A stretch of DNA of 64,000 nt from Gorsachius magnificus. Its lineage: Eukaryota > Chordata > Aves > Pelecaniformes > Ardeidae. Location: positions 34,008,885 to 34,072,884 of the forward strand of contig CM067109.1 of assembly GCA_034008185.1 (NCBI GenBank), in the 5' to 3' direction. Shown one piece after another: positions 1 through 14,095 of the stretch. Every line of letters starts with the position of its first letter. Within the stretch, counting starts at the first letter, position 1. The notes under the pieces were generated by a model. It had not been told where the DNA came from. It ran no database searches and saw nothing but the letters and a program-made list of their open reading frames with translations. The translations under genes were made by a program, and so were the position numbers.

Positions 1-3000
1 AAATTCTGAAATAGGAAGACATGCAACTTTCTTAGCAACACTATGAAGTTTTTAGCTAAATATTCTTTCTTTAAAAGCTAACCTCAAATGATGAAATTCA
101 AAACCTGATAAACCACCATAATTCCACAGGTACAGAACAGCTGCTGAACTTGCAGCTGCCCTCAGGGCTCTGGTAGGTGTACTATGCAGATTCAACAAAT
201 TCAGTTCATTACTTTGATCTTTGTTTTCAGAAATAAAAAAGTTTTCCTGACATAGGACAAGAACAACTGCTCACTGCTCTCCAGTTGCCACAGCAATGGG
301 TATTCTAAAATAATATGATGACAGATAATTGAACTCAAACCCAATAATAACCAGTTATTTTGCTACTTGTCAGACACCATGGGACCATTCTTACAGTTAA
401 TATGTTTTTCTCCACACATGGGGAAATAATAAAATTAGCTGTTGGGATAAAGGACAATTTCCCAGACCAGGCATAAAAGACTCCACCAGCAACTACTTCC
501 CCAAGGTTGCCCCTCCCTGTCAATGAAGTGTGATTCCACTTTCTGCACACCTGGAGTCCTTTAGCAGAAGGACCAGTGGATGCACCTCTCTGGCATCCTC
601 TTCCTCAGACTCCTCACCAGACTAGAAGGCCAGATCATTCAATCTGGCCATGAGTCAATCAAACACCATACCAGGAAAACAGTGGACTCTCCACTGACAT
701 GAAACAAATTAAACCTTTCCAGTTGAAACAAATCATAACCACTGAGGCTCTGGGAATTTTGTCTACGACCCATACCTAGCCAGAGGCCAGGTCTCTGATG
801 CTTCTATACAACTGTATTTTACAGTGAAAATGTTATTGTTTGCCAGTGATCACCAAGCACAGCTAATGACTTTCCTATAAGGAAATTTGGCATGATGCCT
901 GTGTTGGTCAAATTACACAGAGCAAAAAGACCACTTGATGGTGGCCCAGTGAACTGGGCACTGAAAAAATGGTCATAAACCAGGTAAACCTTAGTTAAGT
1001 AAATGTCCTGAAATTGCTCCTCCAAATAAATAACTGCCATTACTGCTTCAAAAATGGTTTTGAAGCACAAATGGAATCACTAATTAGAGATGAGGTAGTA
1101 CGTTCATGAAGGGAAAAGCATGTATCTGGAGGGGTGTGTCTCTAAGTACACGTCTATAGCACACAGGGGAGGAGGCATCAGAGCTCATAATAGCTCACTA
1201 CTGGAAGTAGCAGCGCAGCCAGTGCAAGGCTCTATGACTGCTGGAAGCAAGGTCCACTGTGCCCCTGTACAGCACAGCATGAAAGAGCCAGCACACCAGC
1301 TTGTACTCTGTGTTTCTGTATAGGATAGAGATACCATGAGTTTGTGGTTCACAAATAAGTTTGAAAAACAGCCTAGGTTTAGCCAGGGAAACAGACCTCA
1401 CTCTAGGGAAATAGCAAAGCAATCTGATGAGGGAAAGGATTGAAGCAGTGAGAGCCACCAGAAAACAAGAAGTTTCCAAGCTCAGTCTGCAAGAATCCAA
1501 GAAGCAGCCCCAGCTGAAATTACATTGATTATAATCCACTGTCAAGGAGAAAGCATGAAAGCTGGAATGAAAAATATCCTGGCTAAAAACTAGAGTGCAA
1601 AGGTAGAAGAAAAAAAAAAATCAGGTAGTCTCCACTAACTAAATAAAGAGCACAGCACACACAGAGACTGTGGGTACACAAACCTCCAATGAGAAAGGAG
1701 AATTCTCACAGTGTGGTTGTAGCAGGGCTAGCAAAACCTGCCCTAGTTTGACTTCAGATATTACCAGACACAAGACAAGCTGGCACGTATCTCTGCACAG
1801 GTTGGAAATCAGAACAAATACCCATAATCCCTGCAAAATTGCATTCCAGCCTGCTACACCTTTGTGATTGTAAATAACTGTGCTAGCAAAACAAAAGTTT
1901 ACATATTTATGCAAGTCACTGTTTCCCATGCATTCAGAGTACATTCACTGCTGCAAAGGCTGCTTATTTGCAGTTCCTCTGTTGGATCATTAGGTCATTC
2001 CTGATTTTATCTGGATTGCAAGCCAAGTACAGCATAATCCCAACAGTATCAATAAGTAGTAATAACAAGGTGGAGAAATAAGGCCAGATGCCTTTAAAAA
2101 TCATTCTAGGGGCCATCTGTGGGAAGAAACGTAGGCAGTAAATACAACAGGAAAGTGAAAGGAAACAGTGTTGCTTTGGGCTGATGGCAATGGGTGGGTG
2201 CATGAGAGTTCCACCCCCAACAGGGCAGTGCAAGCAAGGTAATCCCACAGAAGACATTTGATGAGAAAGAAGAGTAAGTCACCTCTCTGTGTCAAGCAGA
2301 AAAAGAATTCAGACCAAGGATCTTCATTTGAATCAAGGATCCTCACCAAGTGGACAGAAGTGGAGTCAGCAAGAGACTCTTTTCTTCTCCTCACAGAAGC
2401 ACAAACAAATGTGCAGCAGGAACACCAGAAGAGACAGTTCACCAAGAACCCTTACAGAGAGCTTTACAAGGACAGGGTGTCACGGACACTGGCTGAGGTG
2501 GACAAGCAGCCTGCTCATGGTGAGAATCTGGCGAAGCACAGCTGCATGCTCACCCAGCATCCCAGAGCAGCAGAGCCATTATCCTCCACAAAATGACTTG
2601 TTTTATCAGAGGGAAAGTGACTCATTGTTTCTGCTGTTAAGAAAGGTTGGGTTCTATCAAGCTGGATAAGCTGGTGCTGACAAAGCTGCTGGGAACCACC
2701 AGTGGTGCTGGAGCTTCAGCTCATCCCCTGAAGGCTCTCTGATGCAAACCTCTGTTGGGAAAACTGCTACGTGGCAAGCAACAAACATCAAACCATAAAC
2801 CCAAACCTTGACAACTGCTGAGCAGACTTTATGCAAAGCTGAGGAGAGCTGACTGCCTTATATTTAATACACATTGGCACCCACAGGACCCCAGTGAAAT
2901 CCCAAAAGCTGTTAAGTTAAACCCCAAGTTATAAAAGGAGCTCAACAATTTACAGGGATAGCTGAGTAGTTTTCTAGACTCCATGCATTCCTATAGAAAA

Positions 3001-6000
3001 CCCTGACAGAGTTCACCTTCCAAAGATGCAGAGAGGGCTTCAGCAAGCACTTGAAAAAAATTAAGAAAGTTGATGCTCTCCTAAAGTCTTTACAAACCTG
3101 AAGAGCAGTTAGACCTGCTGTTAAAGACACAGTTCTGGTAAATCCAATAAACAGGACATGGCCAGCAGTATATAACCTTTAGCAGGGAAAGGCTCAGGCC
3201 AAGAAGAAGCTACTGGCTGAGTTCTTGGGACTGAAGGACATCATTAGCTCACCCTTGAATAAGAACTGCACAGGAAGCCATTAAAAAGCATCTTGAAAAA
3301 GCCACAGACTATTAATGTATCAGCATGTACAGCACTAGGGAGAAAATTCACTGATAGCAACAGGTGCATGAATCTCATTTATTCTCCATTGTGCAAAATG
3401 AGAGTAAGAGTTTCACAGCTGTAGATTAGAAAAACTTCCCATTCTTATGCAAGCTTCCAGACAAGCCAACAAATTACCCAACTAGCCAGGATGCCAAGGC
3501 AGCAAATAATCCAGCTGGCCATATGACAATGAAAAAAAAATCCTTAAAAATGATTGCGTAGTACCAAAAGATGAAGATGTTTAATAAAAGCAGTATTTTG
3601 TATGAAGGGGAACAAGATATTCTCCTGGTACACTAAGAGCAGACATTTCAAGATGTGTGTGCTTCTCACCAGGACACTGAATCCTGCTCACAACAAGCAA
3701 GGGAGTATATCTACTAAAGAAATCTGAAAGACCAGCTCAGAATACTTTTCTGTAGAGTATAAGGAATGCATGGAATGGGAAGACTGCAATAACAGAGGAC
3801 AGAGCATTTCATTCAACCCAAACCAAATTTCAGGGATAGTCAATAGAATAAGTGTTTTCACTTTTCCATCTTTCAAGAAGAGGTAAAGCTGCCTTTTGCC
3901 TGTCTAATACATTTATATTTTATGCTCTTTTGAGCACTTATAATTCACACACAGAGAATCTAGTAGGAAAGATATATTCCTACTGTGGTAAAACCATAAG
4001 ACAACAACAAGAAAAAGAGATAAAATTAAGATTAGTATGTGTTTATATCACAGATACTATCTCTTCACATTGCCTAGGAAAAAAAATCTAAGATTAAACT
4101 AAAATTAACCTACAAGTTAACTAAAATACTTTGCTATCAATGCTGTCCAAGGATACAAAAGGCCTTATGGCCAATGACCTGGAAGAGGATGAGTAGTAAA
4201 TGTTAGCTTCTCCTGAATATAATTATGGGGAAAAGAAAGATTACACACATCTGACAATGTAAATGTCTTGCACTGTTAGAAGAAAAAAAGGGGTGGGGGG
4301 AAGAAACTCCAAGTGCTGATTTGCTGAGGTGTTGATTGGTGGCTAGAAACAATGAGAAGAAAGGTCTACTCTTGAAGACATTGAAAAACATACTATGACA
4401 TTCAGATAACAGCACTGTACAGCTGAATAGTAGTTGTATATACTTGTTACAGAATGCTATGCAACTTTCATAGAAAACTTACTCTGACATTGAGTTTGGA
4501 CACGAAATTTCAGCACTTGTTATCAGCTACTGAGATCTATCAGGAGCACAGGTCCAGCTTCAGAGACTTCAGTTCAGAAGTAGAAAATAAAAAATATAAA
4601 TAAAAAAGTAATGTTTCCATTTTTTTTAACTTTTCTCTCTTTTCCTTTCTTGTTTTTCAGTTGGTAGAACGAAGAAGGCATTTTATTGTAGACGGACTTT
4701 TATACAGAACAATGTTATTTTCAGGTTCACATAGCAATGACATATTTTTCTATTTTTATCTGCTTGAGTTGTGTTTTTTTAATTATATACTATTACATGT
4801 TTGATAAGAGTAGCTGCAATAAGCTAATTCTTTTCTAGAGGTATAATAGCTTATAACTGCTACTCAGAGTTGCCTCCACAGAGGTAAACTCACTGTGACC
4901 CATGAAGAATAGCTAGGTAACATCTTTGAAGAAGCCATGATTTCGCAGCTCAAGTGGTACAATCCAACTAAGCATGCAAAAGGGCCGATGGGTCTACACC
5001 ACACAGCATGCTGCCGAGGCTGCTCCAGACAAGCTAGCTCAGATACCCAGAGCAGTGCAGCCTGGTTCATGCAGTGGTGTGACTGGGCTACCAGGTGACA
5101 AGCTTGCTCAGGTGTATCTCAGTAATGGTGTGCTGCATATGCAGGCTTTGTACCAAGCCTGCTGGTGCAAGGCTGAGCTGAGGCTTGATGGTCTAGGACG
5201 TCCAAGCCCTTGTTGATATAAAACAAAAGTTTGCAAAACATGTTTTCCCTGTGCAGTGGATTATAGCCCACTATAAGCAGACACAAAATGTGTTCCTTGT
5301 TAAGAGAAAGAAGGGTGGTCTCCTTTAAAACAGGTTTGAGATGCTGCATCTAGAAACTAAAAACATTAAATTCTTTCATAAGAAAAATTGGACACAGCAC
5401 AGTTAGTAAACCTGTTATGAAGTGTTGCAATGACAACTGATGGGCAGTAAAAAGAAACCTTCTTAGTAAAAACGAGTTGTTCAGCAATCAAGGCACAGTA
5501 GCATAAGGCCAGTGGGAAAAGCAAGAGGGAGAGTTGCTTGAACTGTAGATGTTAATGCAGTATAGGCAATACTCTCTCATTATGCAGCTTATAGGAGGAA
5601 GGAGAGATGAAAACAACAGGAAGTAAGTGTAATAATCCTGGATATATAAAGCTATCTCATCACATTCATCATGACTACTACATACAAGGAGAGAACAGCT
5701 GAAAAGAGTAGATAATATAAAACCTTGGAAGGACTGGTAAGGACATAGCCTGACACATTTGTAACCAAATGTATTTATTTGTGCAGGTACAAGTAAACTC
5801 CTATCAAAAACATCCTTTATTTCACAGTGTCTTCACAAGTTGCTTTGCTTGAGGTTTGACCAAGGCTATTTAAAATATTCATAGTCACCATTATACATTC
5901 ACATGAGTACAGACACTGGAAGGATTGTATTGCTGTCACCACCTTTAGTTTGAACCTGTGGGACTGCACTGTTGTTTACCGTCTAGTAGCTCAGACGTGA

Positions 6001-9000
6001 TTTTTTCTGGAGATAGCTGCCCAGAAAGAACCTTGTGGCAGAACGGAAACTCTCTACCAAGAAACCCCCAGGGGAACAGTTTGAAGATCTCTGTACTAGC
6101 TGCTGAGAGGATAAAAATGTGTAATAATAGAACACCAGACCTCTCCTAATGGAAAGCATGAATTTGTTTGGTTTTGGTTTATTTGCTTATTTGTTTGCTT
6201 AGAGTGCCAAACTTGCAGTCTTACAAAAGCAGTGAACCCAGAAATTTCAGTTCAGAGATGTGCAGCTTGATAGAGGGAATTGCACAGGGAGAGCTTTTCT
6301 TCTCCTGCCCCTTTGCAGCTTCAGTCTAATTACTGTATCGGTGGAGGAACAAAGGCTCAGCAGAAATATCTGTACATATCTACAGTGTGCAGCTGCTTGC
6401 CCTTAACATCTTGTATATCTACTGCAATAAAAAATAAAACTTTTGCATTTTAGGAGAAAATATTGCAATGTAAAATAAGGAGGGTATTGTGGTTGGTCAC
6501 TGGGACATATTCAGCGATGATGAATAATGTCATGAAATTAGTGAAGATCAGAGGAAAAGAAATTTTAAAGCACTCCACATCAGGAAGGCCTGCTGGAGAT
6601 GCTGCAACTTTTTATCCATGCTAGTGCTCACTTCACCAAATCACAAAAGTTGTCCTAAACCACAAAGGGGGCTCTCAAACTGCACTTACAGGACGATAGG
6701 AAGAGTAATTTCTTTCCTAAACTGATTTATTGTTGCTATTTATGAGCAATAGAATTTATAATAATTTACGCATTTATTTAAGATTTGAAAGCTTTCAAAA
6801 ATCTTCCAGGCTAAACAAATTTAGAGTGGGAGAACACAGCGTGATTTTACTTATCAGCTGTGAAACAATCTTACTAAAAGCCCGCGTCTCCAGGCGTCTT
6901 TTTCTCAGGGTCACTATTCACAATAGCAGTCATACAGTATCTGATCCCGTGATATTCACCAAATTCACACTTTTTGTCTTTTTTGCATTACCATCTGGGA
7001 TAGTTTTTTGTTTTAACTGCACAAAGAGACCCACTACTTTTGCTGGCTCTTTCCCCTCCACATGAATTTTCTTCCTATTACTTACTCTTTCTTCTGCAAG
7101 GGAAAATTAGAAAGCATTAAGCACTAAATCATACCTTAAAATCATTTCTTCCTTTACAAATAAAAGCACTCGTGACCATCTCCACAAGATTTTTTTGCCA
7201 GAGGTCCTAACAAGCAGCAATTCAACATTTTTGTCTTAAGTAAGGTCAAGGATTCATGTCAGAGATGAAAAAGGTTTTGAGACAAACGTGGGGCACATAC
7301 AGTGAAAGTCAGAGAGCGAGGCATTCATGAAAAGGCTTATGTGTTTGTAACATAAATGCATTCAGACTGCAGGACGGGAACAAACAACTTTATACAGCAA
7401 AAGCAGCTAAACTCAGCTACATACTAAAAACAAAAAGCATGATGGTTTCCACAGATTGAACAGTTCTATGGTGCCAGTCTCAAAGGGATTTATATACTGC
7501 CTGAACACATACTGTATACATAGAAACTCACATACAGCTTTGGGAGCAAAATCTAAACGTAGGCTTTACCATCATTAAGGCAAACAACAGTATGTCAGCT
7601 TCAAAGAGTACAAAGGATTTGCTAGGGAGTATGCAAAGAAGCAAAGGTATCTCACAGATGCAGTAAGAAGTCTTTTAAGAAGTCAGCTTCAAGTTTTCAG
7701 CCTTCTGGCTCCAGAAGTACCTCCACCTCCTCTGCCCACGGTGTCCCAGTATGGGAACAACAAACTGCTCTGGGGCTGTGTGCTGGAAAAGCAAGCAAGA
7801 GAGCGTGAGGAGGAAGCAATCATTAGTGGAACTGATGTAACAACTTGATTAGAGCCAGGCTTAGACCAATACATTCTCCCCTGATCTCTTTTAATCAAAT
7901 AGCCACTGGTGACAATGAAAAGAGTGCTGTAAATATGTGTGTGGCAGCTGCTGTGTTGGCCAACTGACTGAACTGTCAGGATTAAAAGCATGAAATATTG
8001 ACTGGAGCTATAATAGCTTTGTATCCTCAGTGGATCAAGGGTAGAAAAGGCACCATGACACTGCCACAGCCTTCAGTAACATGCATATGATTCACAAACA
8101 CAGACTAATGTGTTTTCTGTGCCACATGTTGCCTCAGCATACAATAAAGACCAAATAGAAAAGGGAGAGGACAAACAAACCATGGAAGTGAGACTACAGG
8201 TGAAGCAAATAGACCAGAACAGCTCCTGGAAGAAATTAATTTTAAGGGTTTTGGTGATGATTAGGACACGTGGGAGATACAGGGACCTATCCAGGGCAAA
8301 GGCTCTGCACAAGGGAAAGTACCAGAGACTAAAGGGAGACAATAATGGGCAGAAAAATGGAAGGATCATCAGGAGCAGAAACAGACCAGGGAAGAGAAGC
8401 AAACCAAAAGTAAATGGAGAATTTGTGGAGTACAGGGAAACATGGTACAAGCAAAGTACAGTGCCAGTGAAGACATCCAAGAAGGTGGCGGGGTAGGCCA
8501 AGCTGCAGAATATAAGTCCTTTAACAAAGCTGCTTCTTCATGTGGGCTGAGGGAGCAAGACTGACAGGAATGCTAAGTGAGCAAATAACATATTATAATT
8601 ATTGCACGCACAGCAAAGATATCTTTAAATGTTTCAGGCAGTGGTGGGGGAGGGGAACATTCTGTTTTCATGGATTCTCCTTGCTTAAGACACATAGTCA
8701 TCTTTGTATAATAGTAGGTACCACTAAATCCTGAAGAAACTGGTAATCTAGAAAATCTTCTCAAGCATTCCTATGTACAGCAGCTCTGGAAAGACGGCCA
8801 TTAAAACTGTAACCTATTTAACTTAAATAGGTTAGCTCACTTAAATAATGTCTCACAGAATAAATGTTTGAATTCCTATTTCAGCTTCTAGATGGCCTTG
8901 GAGTGTCAGTGTGAATTTATGAAGATGACAGCAGGCTACATGCTGCAGAATGAACCATTTGTTGCAGCAAGCCGTTGTCAGCAAGCCTTGTAAAAGCATA

Positions 9001-11566
9001 TGACCTGCTCTACAGAGCAGCATTATTCCCAGTCATTCATATCTTTAAACATGTCTGTGTACTCTCAGACTTCATTTTTTTTGCCTTCATTGCCAGTAGC
9101 AATCATCAGGAAATGCTTAACTGTGATACCTCAGATCTACAGAATATCTCTGGTGCTACCTCAATTCCCTTGACATCTCTCAGAACAAAGGGGTTGTGTT
9201 GTGTGTTTGTGTTGTGTGTCTCCTTGAGGGTGAAACACAAGATTAATGCCGTTTGGAATGTTAAAGGGTTTCTACATTTTTCATGTCACCAGAAAGCTTT
9301 TCTTGCCCCTGTGGAATTTTATACTAAATGCACTTCATCAAAGAGCCAATGTAGTTGCCATACCTATTCCTATACCTATATACCTATGTAGGTATCTACC
9401 TACACAGATACCTATCCTAAAAGGTGGCAGAAAACAGTAGATCTGAGCTTCATCTTGAAGCTAAAACCACGCTAGTGAAATTCAACAAGAAAGCGGTGCT
9501 ACGTGCTCTAGTGATAGGCAGCATTTCACTTTCCATCTTGTAACCAGAGAAACTAGACTCCAATCAGGGAACACTCCTTAGTCAACCTTCTTCAAAAGAA
9601 ATCAGCATTAAAATGCCAAACGTCAAAGCACAGAGACTTTGAAGGTGTCCTGCAGGGGAAATGTCAAAGGCAGGAGAAGGTGAAAGTAAAACTATGCCAA
9701 AACTACCTATCATTCATCTATAATTCAAAATGCAGACAGCATCCCCTAGCTACCGAAAAAGTTTCTTGAGCTTCATGATCCATGCAGCTGACCTTGTACT
9801 ACAGAGCTACGCTGATGCTGTACGCTTTCCAGCGGAAAGCTTGAGTGCAGATTTCACTTACCAGTCTGGCAGCTACAGAAGAGAATGATGGGAAACACTG
9901 AAAAAACCCTCTGTACTTACAGCCCAAACATGCAAGGCAATAAGCCTCTTCCACAGTGTGTTGAAATCATCCCTGTTTTCCATGCTCTTTTCAAAGGTCA
10001 CCCACCTTCCCTGCAAATTTAGTGAGTTATAACTAGCTTAGCTGAAATGTCTCACCTTAGATTTGGATTTATAGCCATTAGTAGAGATATGAGAGACTAG
10101 ATGCTTTCCCCTGTCAATATTCTTCTAATAGGAAACCCAAAATTTCTTTTCCACTGAAACAAGGGATAACATAATCTAGTTCAAAGCAGTATACCTTGTA
10201 TAGATGGCCCAGAAATATATGATAGATTTTAATGGTCTTCAAGTCAGATACAATATGTACTTACATTGACATCATTTTAACACATTAAAAGTTTCAGACA
10301 GTATTTCCTTTCCAACTTTTCGTTCCTTCCAATGCACACATAATTTAAATGTTTATCTTAATTATTTTCATGTTGATTGGGTTTTGGTTTTTTTTTTAAG
10401 TGGGCGAGGCAAGCAGCACAGAAGGAAACAAATTGAGACTGGGAGAAACTAAACACCTCTTGTTTCAAAAAAGATCTTCAATTTACATAGCTCCTTATCA
10501 CACCAAAACATATTTGTGCAACAACATCATCAGTGATAACAGCAGAGATCTGGAAGAAGTAGTGTTTGTTCATTAACAGTTCCTGCAGAATCATAGGAGG
10601 ACAATACATAACAGATTGTTTTTTTCTGGGATCTGCTGAGCTGATGGCCAACACTTTTCTCATATTCAAATTCTTTCCAAACAAGCAATGGCTATTTTAA
10701 AGATATCTGTGGCAGACACTTACAGGCAGATTTTCAGGAGTGCTGAACATCCACCCCAGCACGAATCAACAGGACCTGCAGGCACTTGGCCTCTCTAGAA
10801 AGTAGAGCTATAAACTCCAGTAGATTTTCTCCCTGTGCTATTATAACAAGTTAAAGTAGGTCACAATTTCTGCCTACATTGTCAGTGACCTTTTATTATT
10901 ATTTTAAATCTTGGCATAACATACTTGTTTTCCAAAAGCTCAATTTTCTGCAGTTAACACAGAGAACATATATACATACAGTACACTTATACATCTATTG
11001 AATAAATACACAAAATCATGAAAAAGAACCACTAGCAACCCTTGCTGGAGTATGAATATGCCTCATGAAAACTTAGTTATCATGTACCCAAAGCGTCATT
11101 TATTCTCGGGGAATATAGGAAACTGATAATGGACTAAACATAGATTCTGACCAAAGCTGTTTTCAAAATACAGCACTTGTCCCTGTAAGTATGAGTTCTC
11201 AATGGTGACTGAGATATGCTACTCTTGGTCAGTATAACCTGTTCATCAGAGCACTTGCAACTGTCAAATATTGCTCTGTAGGGAGAGACACCAGTAAAAA
11301 TATCATTAAAAAATTCATTCAAGTGAGGCCTCACTCATGACTGAGGGATCAGAGATACTAAAATGCAATGCAAGTTTCTCACAAACTCTGCAAGCCTTAG
11401 TGCACTAGGTGGGTATCAGCTGCCAGTGCAGACAAGCAGCAGCAGAATTGAAGCCAAGACTCTGAAGGTGGAACAAGATGTGAAATTCAACGGTAAATCT
11501 TCCTTCCATTTTTGACCAACAGAGAAAAGACGCCAGTTATGAAGACCACACAATTCTCCACCTACT
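1..11566. other. Gene-free AT-rich sequence
   Basis: Only short unrelated open frames are present on both strands. Simple-sequence spots are an A run near 1610-1621, a TG-rich spot at 9190-9225, a TACCTA-type repeat at 9360-9415 and a T run near 10389-10399. No exon, transposon or RNA gene could be supported. In the human genome the DNA downstream of MACIR towards NUDT12 is also gene-poor. Confidence 0.6.
8810..8834. repeat. Perfect 11-bp inverted repeat
   Basis: TAACCTATTTA (8810-8820) and its exact reverse complement (8824-8834) around a 3-base ACT loop, in gene-free AT-rich DNA. No U-tract or transcript context is recognised. Confidence 0.85.
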
Positions 11567-12155
11567 AATCATAGAATAATAGAATCATAGAATCACTTTG
11601 GTTGGAAAAGACCTTTAAGACCATCGAGTCCAACCTTTAACCTAACCCTGCCGTCCCACCACTAAACCATGTCCCTAAGCACCTCATCTATCCTTCTTCT
11701 AAATACCTCCAGGGATGAGGACTCCACCACCTCCCTGAGCAGTCCATTCCAGAGCCTGACAACCCTTTCTGTGAAGAATGTTTTTCCTAACCTCTAGCCT
11801 AAACCTGCCTGGCGCAGCTTCAAACCATTCCCCCTCGTCCTATCGTCTGTTACCAGGGAGAAGAGGCCGACCCCCACCTCACTACAGCCTCCTTTCAGGC
11901 AGTTGTAGAGGGCGATCAGGTCTCCCCTCAGCCTCCTCTTCTCCAGACTAAACAACCCCAGTTGCCTCAGCCGCTCCTCGTATGACTTGTGTTCCAGACC
12001 CCTCACCAGCTTGGTTGCTCTCCTCTGGGCATGTTCCAACAACACAACATCTTTTTTGTAGTGAGGGGCCCAAAACTGAACACAGTATTCGAGGTGCGGC
12101 CTCACCAGCACCGAGTACAGGGGCACGATCACTTCCCTACTCCTACTAACACCTG
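11567..12155 (-). mobile_element. CR1 LINE 3' fragment, minus strand
   Basis: Starts with the reverse-complement CR1 tail (ATCATAGAATAATAGAATC) and 3' UTR (ACTTTGGTTGGAAAAGACC), then the ORF2 C-terminus. On the minus strand from about 12150 this reads [20 protein letters not shown], then [11 protein letters not shown], and a [20 protein letters not shown] block. A frameshift near 11800 separates this from the last ORF2 residues. 5'-truncated at about 12155. Confidence 0.93.
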
Positions 12156-14090
12156 ACACTTGCTTAACTGTCATGTACTTTGAGACCAGAGTTATGTATT
12201 GCAGGTCAGATAAAACCTTCCATTCCTCCCTGCAGAACTTCTATTTTGTCCTTCTTTTTCTGTTTATTGTTATAACAAAAGGAGGAAAAATCCTGGAACA
12301 TGTAAGAGCATATGTTTGTGTGAAATCGCTCTAATTAATTGCTTGCTTAGCTGTAGGCAGACTTGATGAGCACTAGCAGAAGAGATAGGAATTAAATCTG
12401 GGGGTGAAGGGATTATGTTCTGAGGAAATCAATCTTTTGTATAGATATATCTTTAGGCTTTGCAGCTATTATTTGCAGAATGCATTTAAAAATAGATCAT
12501 TCACAATGTGTTCACATGTAATTCTCAAATACTTCATGAACATATTCAACTCAGGAGACTGGGCAGGTTGTAAGTATCTTTTCCATGCAGGCTACTGTTG
12601 TGTCTTAGACCCAGATAGACAGTGACCTTTGCCAAATCCTTCACTATTGCTAGCTCATCTAAGGTCAAAGTGACATGAAATCAGTTTTTCACAAATGTTG
12701 TCTTTTCTTTCACGGCTGCTGTTGATGGTCCTTGTGGAATGATGCTTGAAAGGACAGGCTGATGAAGCCTGACCCCAAAGAACTAGCCTCTCCAGAATAA
12801 GGTGTTTTGAAACACAGCATCACCTTTCTTGAAGGTGGGTGGAGAAGACAGAGACTATTGCACCATGTTGTTGGCACATCCTACTATCAAACTAAGCTGG
12901 TTTCTGCTCAGCTGTGCTGGTCAGCAAGTGAGGAATGGAGCCTAGAGGCTTCATGCTGCCAAAGCACAGACTGCAGAGGTCACGGTATGCCTGGCAATCC
13001 ACAAAGAGAAACAAAGACAATTCCTCTACCCCTTTACTTTGGCAACACAGAGTGCTAGAGTGTACTTGCAGAAAGACTGCACACCAGTGTGAGTTTAACC
13101 CAGAGCATGTGACTTTCCTGATGAACAGTGTTTTTCTTCTAAGTCCTTTATCTCACTGGTCTGAACAGCCTCTGTTATAGGCAAATTAAGCAAACTCTTT
13201 TGTGATTTAAATATCTATCTTTTCAGAATACACAGTGTGTGCCATATACCAATTCTTGCATCTTAAGACTGTCTCTGATGATTTACGGATTTCCCATTAA
13301 GATTGGCAATCAAGCATCTCATGCTATGTTCTGAAAAAGAGGGAGAATACTACAAGTATTTTAGTAAACATTCTGTGCTGACTAATACATTTTTGAGTAT
13401 TATGGAGATTGTTTTAAAATAAAAATCGTAACTGCTGTACTCAGTTCTCTAGGAGAGACCATATCTGCAAATAATTTCCCAGCTACAGAAATGAAAAAAT
13501 CTCCACAAATGTCAGTAGTTAACTCTATTTTGTTACAACTAGATTTAGGATAAATTCTTCAGTGAAACAATGTATGAAACTGTTAGAGCTAAATGGACAA
13601 TAATTTATTATTTAATACTTACACTAACAGGAAGATTAAGAGGCAAACAAAGAACTCTAAAATGCCTGCGAACACAGTAGAAGAGGAAAGTGTCCACAGA
13701 AAGAGAAGAAATCAACTCCCAGGGAAGAGCTATGTCTGCCTCTATTTGCATTTTAATTCTAATGATTCATTATTGACTAGAGATGTAACAAGAAGAGAAG
13801 AAGACTTCTTTAAGAAATTAACTGCTTGGACTGTTGAGAGCTAAACTGAGAGCCCTGAAGGTTATCTGAATCAACTAAGCAACTCTGGATGACTTTTTTT
13901 TTTCTTAAATTATAAGTTTATTTCAGTTCTGTAAATCAAGAATTTAATCCTTCTTGATTTTTGACAGATGAAACTTGTTGACATCTTAAGCTAATATTTA
14001 GAGTAGACCTAAGGGACTCCAAGGAGCACAAACACATTTTTTAAAAGAGAAGAACTGATGTTACAGGATAATATTGTGAGAAAGAGGAGA
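12156..14090. other. Gene-free sequence
   Basis: No recognisable gene or transposon between the CR1 fragment and LTR copy A. Confidence 0.55.
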
Positions 14091-14095
14091 CAAGT

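Noticed and set aside
2258..2669. Two overlapping plus-strand frames of 112 and 126 residues
   Set aside because: They overlap in different frames, show no recognisable family, and have no promoter or exon signals; consistent with chance.
8073..8501. Overlapping sense and antisense open frames of 128 and 142 residues
   Set aside because: Purine-rich sequence on one strand removes stops from both frames. No recognisable domain, splice context or promoter.
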